Translations under genes and position numbers: made by a program
The notes under the pieces: model-generated
Told to the model about the DNA's origin: nothing
The model's database searches: none
The model's input: the letters and a program-made list of their open reading frames with translations, nothing else
Assembly: GCF_007741475.1 (NCBI RefSeq)
Contig: NZ_CP036261.1
Coordinates: 3,659,798 to 3,723,797 of the forward strand
Origin: Rosistilla ulvae
GTDB lineage: Bacteria; Planctomycetota; Planctomycetia; Pirellulales; Pirellulaceae
Length of the DNA stretch: 64,000 nucleotides
Reading direction: 5' to 3'
Shown here: positions 45,224 through 53,037 of the stretch, piece by piece
How the letters are laid out: every line of letters starts with the position of its first letter
How positions within the stretch are numbered: position 1 is the stretch's first letter

Positions 45224-47134
45224 ATGACTGTGACAAACGTTCGCAACTTGCTGGCGGTGCTGTTTCTGATTTCCGGAATTGCCCAGGCCGAAGTTCCTTT
45301 AAATCAATTGACCGATTCGGAGAGCCGCAGCGGATGGAAGCTGCTGTTCGACGGCAAATCGTTCGATGGCTGGCGCAACTTCAAAAAGGATGGTCTCTCC
45401 GACGGTTGGAAGATTGTCGACGGCGCGATGGTCCGCGAAGGCAAAGGGGCCGGCGACATCATCACCGACAAGAAATACAAAGCGTTTGAGCTGTCGCTGG
45501 AATACAACATCAGCCCAGGCGGAAACAGCGGTGTGATGTTCCACGTCACCGAAGATAACAACACGCCGTGGAAGAGTGGTCCCGAGATTCAAGTTCAGGA
45601 CAACGTCGATGGCCACGATCCGCAAAAAGCTGGTTGGTTGTATCAGCTTTACAAGCCAACACCTCCGAGCTGGGCAAAGGACCAAACCGAAAAAATCGAC
45701 TCCACCCGTCCGGCTGGCCAATGGAATCAATTGTACATTCGGATCGCAGAGGACAATTGCGAAGTCGTCATGAATGGCGTCCGGTATTACACCTTCAAAC
45801 TCGGCAGCGCCGACTGGAACAAGCGGGTCGCGGCCAGCAAGTTCGCTCCCTACGAGACGTTTGGCAGCGCCGGATCGGGGCACATCTGCCTGCAAGATCA
45901 CGGGAATTTGGTCTCCTATCGAAACGTCAAAATTCGTGAACTGAGCGACAGCGGGGCGGTTCCCCAACCGATCGACGGAACATTGGCCCTCGAATCGGCA
46001 TTGGCCTTCCCGGAACTGAAGTGGGAAGACTGGGAAGCTGTCGATGAAGCGGGCAATCTGCGTCCCATGCGGATCATCGAACTCGCCGACGCCGGTGATG
46101 GAAGCGGTCGCTTGTTTGCGATTTCGCAACAGGGTGGGATCTGGATCTTCGAAAATCGCGCGGACGTTAAAGAAGCGAAGCTGTTCTACGATCGCCGCGG
46201 CAAGGTCAAGGATTGGAAGAGTCCAGGAGCCAACGAAGAGGGACTGCTGGGACTCGCCCCGCATCCCGATTTCAAGAACAACGGTCACGTCTACATCTAT
46301 TACACCCATCCAACCGAAAAGAAGTCGGTGATCTCGCGGATCACGGTTTCGGAGGACGATCCCAACCGAGCCGCAGCCGACTCCGAGACGGTGATCATGG
46401 AGATCGATCAACCGTTCCAGAACCACAACGGTGGCAGCATGGAATTTGGCCCCGACGGGTATCTCTACATCGGATTAGGGGACGGCGGTTACCGCAACGA
46501 CCCGTACGCCGCAGGGCAGGACCTAAGCAAAATCCTAGGCAAGATCTTGCGGATCGACGTCGACAAGACCGATGGCGATCGCAAGTATGGCATTCCCGCC
46601 GACAACCCATTTGTTCAACACAAGGGTGCCCACGGCGAGATCTACGCTTACGGATTGCGGAACCCGTGGCGAATCGCTTTCGATTCGAAGACCGGCGACC
46701 TGTGGTGCGGCGACGTCGGCCAGGAATTGTGGGAAGAGGTCGATCTGATCACCAAGGGTGGCAATTACGGCTGGAGCATGCGTGAAGGTTCCTACCCGTT
46801 TGGCAACACCGCTGTTGAATCGCCGAATCCACCGATCGGTCCGATCTGGGAATACGACCACCGCGTCGGTCGTTCGATCACCGGCGGCCGCGTCTACCGC
46901 AGCGATCGATTGCCCGAATTGGAAGGCAAGTATCTGTACGCCGACTACGTCACCGGGTGTGTCTGGGCCTTGGACTACGATCAACAAGCCGGCCGCGTTC
47001 GCAAGAACTTGCAGATCTTTGGCGGCGATGTCCCCGTGTTGGCCTTTGGCGAAGATGCCAACGGCGAAGTCTACTACCTGACCCAAAGCGCTCGCGGCGA
47101 ATGCATCTACCGTTTTGAAGCCGCCAAAAAATAG
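45224..47134 (+). CDS. Exported DUF1080 (3-keto-disaccharide hydrolase-like) - PQQ sugar dehydrogenase fusion
   Basis: 636-residue secreted two-domain protein. The signal peptide is NVRNLLAVLFLISGIAQAE. Residues about 35-240 are a DUF1080/LamG-like domain (LLFDGKSFDGWRNF, NSGVMFHVTE, QDHGNLVSYRNVKIREL), a family tied to 3-keto-disaccharide hydrolysis. Residues about 265-630 are a GSDH-type six-bladed propeller (aldose dehydrogenase, PF07995). The PQQ site and catalytic His are in NHNGGSMEFGPDGYLYIGLG, and GLRNPWRIAFD supplies the conserved Arg. One chain could bind or cleave a keto-sugar and oxidise the released aldose. A terminator lies 62 bases past the stop. Starts at ATG 45224. Confidence 0.93.
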   Translation: MTVTNVRNLLAVLFLISGIAQAEVPLNQLTDSESRSGWKLLFDGKSFDGWRNFKKDGLSDGWKIVDGAMVREGKGAGDIITDKKYKAFELSLEYNISPGGNSGVMFHVTEDNNTPWKSGPEIQVQDNVDGHDPQKAGWLYQLYKPTPPSWAKDQTEKIDSTRPAGQWNQLYIRIAEDNCEVVMNGVRYYTFKLGSADWNKRVAASKFAPYETFGSAGSGHICLQDHGNLVSYRNVKIRELSDSGAVPQPIDGTLALESALAFPELKWEDWEAVDEAGNLRPMRIIELADAGDGSGRLFAISQQGGIWIFENRADVKEAKLFYDRRGKVKDWKSPGANEEGLLGLAPHPDFKNNGHVYIYYTHPTEKKSVISRITVSEDDPNRAAADSETVIMEIDQPFQNHNGGSMEFGPDGYLYIGLGDGGYRNDPYAAGQDLSKILGKILRIDVDKTDGDRKYGIPADNPFVQHKGAHGEIYAYGLRNPWRIAFDSKTGDLWCGDVGQELWEEVDLITKGGNYGWSMREGSYPFGNTAVESPNPPIGPIWEYDHRVGRSITGGRVYRSDRLPELEGKYLYADYVTGCVWALDYDQQAGRVRKNLQIFGGDVPVLAFGEDANGEVYYLTQSARGECIYRFEAAKK

Positions 47135-47195
47135 GCGAGATCTGTTTCAGCCACTTTGCAGCGCTGAATATTGATCCGTTGAAAACGAATTGACC

Positions 47196-47232
47196 GAGCC
47201 ATCGCCCCATCATTGCGACGATGGCTCTTTTT
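47196..47232 (+). terminator. Intrinsic terminator after the DUF1080-GSDH gene
   Basis: GAGCCATCG and CGATGGCTC (9-bp stem, 14-base loop) followed by TTTTT. Confidence 0.78.
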
Positions 47233-47385
47233 GTTTCTACGTCGAGTCGCCGAACGGCTGTCGGGGGCGTTGATCCGCAACGCAGATAGCGCCGGCGGGG
47301 ATCGCGATCAGGGCGTAGCGAGCTTAAAGAGGAGCTAATTGATCCGCGCAGGCGTCTGCCAATCGCGGATTACCAAACACGGATC

Positions 47386-47859
47386 TCAAGCGCGGCGGTG
47401 GGGTCCATCCATGAACTTTACCCACTCCCCGGCTTCGTTCTGCAACTCGCTTGTAAACAGCCAATTATCGGCGTCGATGATCTCGATCGTATCGCGATAC
47501 TTGCAAGTTCCCGTTCCGGCAAATGTGGGTCCGATGCTTTGCAGAGGCAGACGTTTCCCCGCGTCGTCGAGGTCGCCTTGATAGAGCCAGAGGTTGGACA
47601 TCATCGACCCGATAAAGCTACCGACGTAGCGGTTTTGTTTGACATCAAACCCAAGCGTCATGATCGACGACCAAGGCTGGCCGTCGTCGGAGATCCCGCT
47701 GCTTTCACAAATCAACCACATGCCGCTGAGCGACCGGCAGACCATCTTCCCCTCGGTCGCCGACTTGGTTCCATCGGGCATTTCGCAATGGTGTTCGAAA
47801 GCCCAATTGCCGACCAATCGATCGAGCCAAAGATGTTCTTGTTGTGGTTTGGCAAACAT
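47386..47859 (-). CDS. DUF1579 family protein
   Basis: 157-residue protein, nearly all one DUF1579 domain, a lipocalin-like beta barrel of unknown function. Family blocks are HLWLDRLVGNWAFEH, LSGMWLICESSG, MTLGFDVKQNRYVGSFIGS and the C-terminal SELQNEAGEWVKFM. There is no signal peptide. Starts at ATG 47859. It follows the WD40 kinase gene by 78 bases on the same strand, but nothing links their functions. Confidence 0.9.
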   Translation of the reverse strand: MFAKPQQEHLWLDRLVGNWAFEHHCEMPDGTKSATEGKMVCRSLSGMWLICESSGISDDGQPWSSIMTLGFDVKQNRYVGSFIGSMMSNLWLYQGDLDDAGKRLPLQSIGPTFAGTGTCKYRDTIEIIDADNWLFTSELQNEAGEWVKFMDGPHRRA

Positions 47860-47937
47860 AAAAGCCGTGCCTTTTTGTGATCACCCATCGACAGCCCTAA
47901 ATTGCAAACGGCTGCAGACTCAAGGCGATTGCGTATT

Positions 47938-50900
47938 CTACTGGATTCGCATGATCTGTAACCCACGCTGCGGAAATTTGCCATCTGTATCGCGCTGATG
48001 GTAGCTCCAAACCTTGCCGTCCTCCGAGACTCCGATATGGGAAATGGCCCCTTGCTCATCGGCAGCGCGAACGGTCCCAACAAACTGCAAGTCCTCGACA
48101 TTCCAGATCGCTATCGAGCCATCGATGCCGCCAGTCAACAAACTCCTGCGATCGGGAGTCAGGGTGATACAACTCGGCTCTAAACCGGAAACACTTGGTT
48201 GTTGCGAATCCCAACGGTCGCTGGCGGCGACCATCCGGCCCTCCCAATCGTAGCTGCGAATCCGACTATCTTGCGACGCGATGTAGACTATCTTTCGCAA
48301 AAAATCGTTGCACATCCCGCCTGCTGCGCTGGTGTTCACTCGATCGATAACCTTCGTCTCGCGCGTGACGAAGTCAAAGGTACTGACAAACTCTCCAAAC
48401 AACAAAATCTTATTGTCACCAAGCAGCGTGGCGAACCGGTTGGCCACCGGGAACTCTTGCCGATCAACCTCAACCCCGTACGCGCTGCCATTCAATCCAG
48501 TGGTTGAGACCATATCAAATAGGATCAGCCAATTTCCCCCGCGCGTTAGTGAAAAGAACTGATCACCGCTGGCGTTGAAGCCCACGCTGACGACGGGCGG
48601 CGTGAACCCCTCATGAGGAGGCGCCACATGCGTCATATTTAAGATGGATGAATCACGTGCGTTCAGATAGGTGTTGCCATGGAGATCACCGTACGCCAAC
48701 CACCTGCCATCGGGAGAGATTTCCATGGTTTGAACGCTGAAATCAGGGATATCCGCAACTGCCTCTATCACGTTGAACGAGCTGGTATCGATACGTTGTA
48801 CTCTTCCAATGGACGCATTCGCGATGAATGCCTGACGCCCATCCACAGCAAGCACGGCATTCGGTGTTTTCCCTTTCACGATTTGCGGTGAATCGGGCAC
48901 GGGATCGAGCGAACTGATCGCTACCGAACCGTCCTCACCACCGCTGATGATGCGTCCCTCGGCATCGAGCGCGAGTTGGGAGACCTCTCCATTGAGAAGG
49001 ATTTGCAAATGGGAATAATTCCAAAACGGAAGCTCTGTCTCCTCATCGGCACCTCGGCCGGCTTTGGCAGGATCCGACAAGTCCCAGCCGACGATACCGC
49101 CATTCCGCATCCCGGCAACAATGCGTTGACCATCGGGGGAAACAGCAACAGCCTCTGCGTGACCATACGATTGCCGTAGTTCAACCGCACTCAGATCCTC
49201 CGATTCAAGATCAAATCGCCGCAGAAACGTCTCGTGAGCGAACGCGCAGACCAACCATCGACCATCAGCGGAAAGAGACATGGTTTCGATAAGAAAATCT
49301 GTCGGCACGACGAGATCAGGCGTCTGAGGAAGCAGACTGGCAACGACCGGCGTGAACTGATCCTTGAGCGTCAACAACCGCGTGGCATCGGGAAAAAATG
49401 TGATAAATTCGTTGCGACGCGGTGCTTCGACCGTTTCGATGACCTCGCCGGTTGCGAGATCATAGATCGGGATCGGTTCATACCGACAACCAACCGCCAA
49501 CCATTTGCCGTCGGGGGAAAACGCGAGCGATTCGACCGTCGTGGGTAGGTCCTTGATAGTTTCTGGTGTGGCATGGTCCCCTAGGGCAATAAAGTGAACC
49601 TCGTTCAAATTATCAAGCCAATTTGAGTCGGTCGCTACCTGGCGTCCCACGGCGAGCGTGTTTCCATCGGGGGAAACGGCCAAGGCAAACATGCGTGTCC
49701 CTACAACGGGGGCGAACTCGCGCAGAACCTCTCCAGATTCCAAATCCAGAATGCGAATCGTCCCGTCGATATCAGCAACCGCTGCGGCATCTTGGCTGGG
49801 AAGCAGAACAACCTCACTAATCATCGACGAATACGCGGCACACTGATGCCATCCGTGAAGAGCTCTGGACTTCAACAGTTTTAGATCGAACCCGATCGGC
49901 ACCACTCCCGTTGCGTAATCTTCCACTCGGCCTGCGATATTTAACGCTTTGGCGCGGTCGTTTTTTGCCCACGCGGTATAGGCTTGGCGAAGATCGGATA
50001 AATACGCCGTTTTCACGGCGGCCGTCCGACTCGCTTCAGCTTCCGCCTGGTGCGCACTAGCATCCTGTTCCGCGGCGACCGCTCGACGTTCGCTCAATTG
50101 AACATCGGTCAACGCCACCTGCAACGAACTGCGTTCGGCGGCCAACTTGCGATTGCTGTGAGCCAAGGCGAGCAGGCTTGCGACGACAAGCAACGCGATC
50201 ACAGCCAACAGCCCCGATTCGATCGGCGAACGCTTCACCGCATGCCACGTCCGTTCGGCCCGTGATTGAGGCCGCGCTTTCACCATTCGTCCCTGTTCCC
50301 AGCGGATCAGGTCGTCTTTCAAATCCGCTGCCGACGCGTAACGTTGGGCCGGCTCTTTGGCCAGGCAGCGCATACAGATCGCATCTAAATCGCGAGGAAT
50401 TGAACGGACCAGTTCACGCGGCCGTCGGGGCTGCTTCACACAGATCGACGTGATCAATTGCAGCCCATCGGATCCTTGATGAGGCAATTCCCCGGTCAAA
50501 ACGCGATACATCACGACCCCTATCGCGAAGATGTCACACGGTTCGCCGTGGGCAAGTTCGGTGTCGAGCAATTGTTCGGGGGACATGTATAACAAAGTCC
50601 CGATCAGACGCACTTGGGAGTCGAACTCGGATTCGTCGAACAGATCGCGGACCAAACCAAAGTCGGTCAATCGAGGAGTCCACGTAGCCGATCCCGATGT
50701 CGATGCCGCTTCTTCCAACAAGATGTTGCTCGGCTTTATGTCGCGATGGACCAATCCACGTTCATGGACATGCAGGATCGCATCGGTCAACCGCACCAAC
50801 AATTCAAACGCGGTCTGGGGCGGCACGGGACCGGGATGTTCAGTCAACCATTTTGCCAGCGTCGGACCCTGACAAAATTCCGAGACCAGATAGACCGAAT

Positions 50901-51360
50901 CCTCGTCTTGAAACACCTCGTACAACGGCACCAAGAACGGATGACTCAACCTCGCTGCGGCCCGCGCTTCCAATAATCGTTCGTCCTCGCTGGCATTGGC
51001 TTTCGATTTGCGACGGCGAATCGATTTGATTGCAACATCGCGGTGCAACAGATCATCCTGGGCCTTGTAGACCGTTCCGAAACCACCCGCCCCAATGATT
51101 CCATGAATCGTGAACCGTCCGATACGCTCGGGGGGATCCAGTTCGAAGTCGATATCGGTCGAATTGATCGTCTTCGTCGACGACGCGTCGAGCGTCCGAT
51201 CGAACAACCGAACCACCGCGGCCAGGTGAGAACCGTCACACGACATGTTGGTTGCGATGGAATGCGACGCGTTTTGCCGGAGTTCTTGACAAAAGGCTTC
51301 GACCCGACTGGGCGAGTTGCGCAACGCCTCTCCATCGAGCGAATCGGAGCGATCATTCAT
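47938..51360 (-). CDS. Transmembrane Ser/Thr protein kinase with WD40-like propeller
   Basis: 1140-residue Hanks-type kinase. Residues about 80-360 form the kinase domain: glycine loop GAGGFGTVYKA, VAIK (Lys112), catalytic loop HRDIKPSN, DFGL and MSPEQ. A membrane segment (LLAVIALLVVASLLALAHS, about 385-405) is followed by a coiled-coil (ERRAVAAEQDASAHQAEAEA). The rest, about 620 residues, has WD40-like repeats (FALAVSPDGNTLAVG, LAFSPDGKWLAVGCRY, VAVSPDGQRIVAGMRNG) and lies outside the membrane if the kinase is inside. No sigma gene is adjacent, unlike the other two kinases in the window. Signals received by the propeller are unknown. Confidence 0.95.
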   Translation of the reverse strand: MNDRSDSLDGEALRNSPSRVEAFCQELRQNASHSIATNMSCDGSHLAAVVRLFDRTLDASSTKTINSTDIDFELDPPERIGRFTIHGIIGAGGFGTVYKAQDDLLHRDVAIKSIRRRKSKANASEDERLLEARAAARLSHPFLVPLYEVFQDEDSVYLVSEFCQGPTLAKWLTEHPGPVPPQTAFELLVRLTDAILHVHERGLVHRDIKPSNILLEEAASTSGSATWTPRLTDFGLVRDLFDESEFDSQVRLIGTLLYMSPEQLLDTELAHGEPCDIFAIGVVMYRVLTGELPHQGSDGLQLITSICVKQPRRPRELVRSIPRDLDAICMRCLAKEPAQRYASAADLKDDLIRWEQGRMVKARPQSRAERTWHAVKRSPIESGLLAVIALLVVASLLALAHSNRKLAAERSSLQVALTDVQLSERRAVAAEQDASAHQAEAEASRTAAVKTAYLSDLRQAYTAWAKNDRAKALNIAGRVEDYATGVVPIGFDLKLLKSRALHGWHQCAAYSSMISEVVLLPSQDAAAVADIDGTIRILDLESGEVLREFAPVVGTRMFALAVSPDGNTLAVGRQVATDSNWLDNLNEVHFIALGDHATPETIKDLPTTVESLAFSPDGKWLAVGCRYEPIPIYDLATGEVIETVEAPRRNEFITFFPDATRLLTLKDQFTPVVASLLPQTPDLVVPTDFLIETMSLSADGRWLVCAFAHETFLRRFDLESEDLSAVELRQSYGHAEAVAVSPDGQRIVAGMRNGGIVGWDLSDPAKAGRGADEETELPFWNYSHLQILLNGEVSQLALDAEGRIISGGEDGSVAISSLDPVPDSPQIVKGKTPNAVLAVDGRQAFIANASIGRVQRIDTSSFNVIEAVADIPDFSVQTMEISPDGRWLAYGDLHGNTYLNARDSSILNMTHVAPPHEGFTPPVVSVGFNASGDQFFSLTRGGNWLILFDMVSTTGLNGSAYGVEVDRQEFPVANRFATLLGDNKILLFGEFVSTFDFVTRETKVIDRVNTSAAGGMCNDFLRKIVYIASQDSRIRSYDWEGRMVAASDRWDSQQPSVSGLEPSCITLTPDRRSLLTGGIDGSIAIWNVEDLQFVGTVRAADEQGAISHIGVSEDGKVWSYHQRDTDGKFPQRGLQIMRIQ

Positions 51361-51771
51361 GAACGGAAAGTTCCACCGACGGGGCGACCGAGTTCAACAG
51401 GCACAGCAATCCAGCGCGGACAACGGCGTTGATATCATTCTCACAACTCCAAACCTTGTTACCGCCAACGCCGGTTCGATGAACCGTCATCAAAAATTTG
51501 GCATTCCGCGAGCCGAAATTTGCGCGGCGCCCCAACTGCCCATTGGCAACAAGAGTCATACGACTTGAATAGCTTAGACAGCGCAACGATCCAACTCAAG
51601 CCACCACCCCACCCGCTTGAACGAATCGCCACCGCAAATGAAGGAGACTGGAGAAAAGTGTTCGAACGTCTGTGATTGCAGGAGCAAGCATGGCCGCTTC
51701 GAATCGAGCTTCAACCGCATGACGTTGCAGCCGCAACGAATCGGTTCACCCCAAACGCCGCCGTGCGTAAG
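51361..51771. other. Intergenic region upstream of the WD40 kinase
   Basis: About 410 bases that should hold the kinase promoter. It also receives the end of the LEPR-XLL operon, but I found no clear terminator, repeat or RNA gene. Confidence 0.4.
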
Positions 51772-53022
51772 TCATTCCCGACCGAAAATTTGACAATCGG
51801 CGATCCGATCGGCGCGGCGAGCTTTCGGCGTTCTTAGACCTTGGCCCGACGAACGACTGCGAACCGCATCCCCAACGTTCCCCTTGCGATCGCCATCGCT
51901 GGAAATCGAGCGAATCGAAAACAAGATCGAAACGACACTGACCACGCCCAGTTTCAACTTACCGCAGAAGGCGTCCATCGAATTGCGATCCGAACCTGGC
52001 GTCGCATCCTGCGATGCGCAGATCGTCCCAACGGTCTCCGACGATGCCTGATTCCCCGCGTCGTTGGCACTGACACAACCACACGCATCCGAAGCGCCGA
52101 CCGCCACATCGGCGTCGCGAAGAGTGGCGTTCGCCAAGTCGATCGCGCGTTGGGCTGCCAGGACCGCATCGCAGTCGAGTTTGCCCGCAGTGCTGTCGCG
52201 CGTCACAGCGGTTGACGCAGGTGCGACGACAAGTTTGGTAGCGGACTCTTCAGCCGATTCGGCTGCGAGGTTTCGTACCGGAGCAGGCGGATGGACGTCG
52301 TCAAGATCCAAAAGCGTGAACGCTACAAACGACTCCTGCGTCGCGTAGTTGGCCAACGCCTCCGATTTCAGCGTCCCCCCCGACGTTGCCGACGATTTCG
52401 TCGAATCGCTGAAATACCGATACGCGACAGCACTTCGTGCGACGGGTGTCGAGCCGGGCGTTAACGCAATCGGAGCCTCCAGCTCCGGAACCGAGGTGGG
52501 AATGGCGAAGATTGAAAAGAGCCCGCGTTCGTTTGTTGAAACGATTCGCGGCAAGTCGAGGCTTGGGTGCTGATCGTCCGCCGGAGAGAAAGAATTCGAT
52601 TCGGGGTGCATCGGATTGGCAACGTCCAATTCGTCGGAACCTTCATCGAGAGGTTCATCATCGTCGCAACAACATGGCTGCTGACCAACCTTTGGCGGCT
52701 CGACTTTCGCCTCATCGATCCAATCGCACCCGCAGCCCCAAATCGCATGGTCGGTATCACGGGAATCAGCCCTTCCCGCGTCTGCAAGCTCTTCCGTCGC
52801 CAATTCGATTTCGGCAAGCTGTCGCGCACTTCGCGGCGCAACAGACCGCTGCACGTCGACCTCGACAACCGCTCGTTTCTGTGGCGGTGCTTCCAGCAAC
52901 GTCTCGCAAACATTGATCATCCCAGCCAGCAAGTTCCGCGATTCCAGTCGCTCGATACCTCTGAGCGGGCGCACACGCTGATTCGGGGGACGCTTAATCT
53001 TTGTCGTTCTCCAATAGGACAT
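51772..53022 (-). CDS. Cysteine-rich LEPR-XLL protein of unknown function
   Basis: 416-residue protein. IERLESRNLLAG (residues 24-34) is a LEPR-XLL motif, the same N-terminal type as in the giant protein at 1-9490. The rest is acidic and low in structure, with clustered cysteines (WGCGCDW, QPCCCDDDEP, DACGC). A hydrophobic stretch near the C-terminus (LGVVSVVSILFSIRSIS) is followed by a basic tail (SRSSGQGLRTPKARR), which could be a membrane anchor with an inner tail. It is the last gene of the sigma factor - TPR kinase operon, 15 bases after the kinase and preceded by AAGGAG. It may be a target or sensor of that system; this is inference. Homology unknown. Confidence 0.75.
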   Translation of the reverse strand: MSYWRTTKIKRPPNQRVRPLRGIERLESRNLLAGMINVCETLLEAPPQKRAVVEVDVQRSVAPRSARQLAEIELATEELADAGRADSRDTDHAIWGCGCDWIDEAKVEPPKVGQQPCCCDDDEPLDEGSDELDVANPMHPESNSFSPADDQHPSLDLPRIVSTNERGLFSIFAIPTSVPELEAPIALTPGSTPVARSAVAYRYFSDSTKSSATSGGTLKSEALANYATQESFVAFTLLDLDDVHPPAPVRNLAAESAEESATKLVVAPASTAVTRDSTAGKLDCDAVLAAQRAIDLANATLRDADVAVGASDACGCVSANDAGNQASSETVGTICASQDATPGSDRNSMDAFCGKLKLGVVSVVSILFSIRSISSDGDRKGNVGDAVRSRSSGQGLRTPKARRADRIADCQIFGRE

Positions 53023-53037
53023 CCAGCCTACTCCTTG

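Noticed and set aside
45299-46426. 375-codon minus-strand frame opposite the DUF1080-GSDH gene
   Set aside because: Antisense shadow; no start context or motif.
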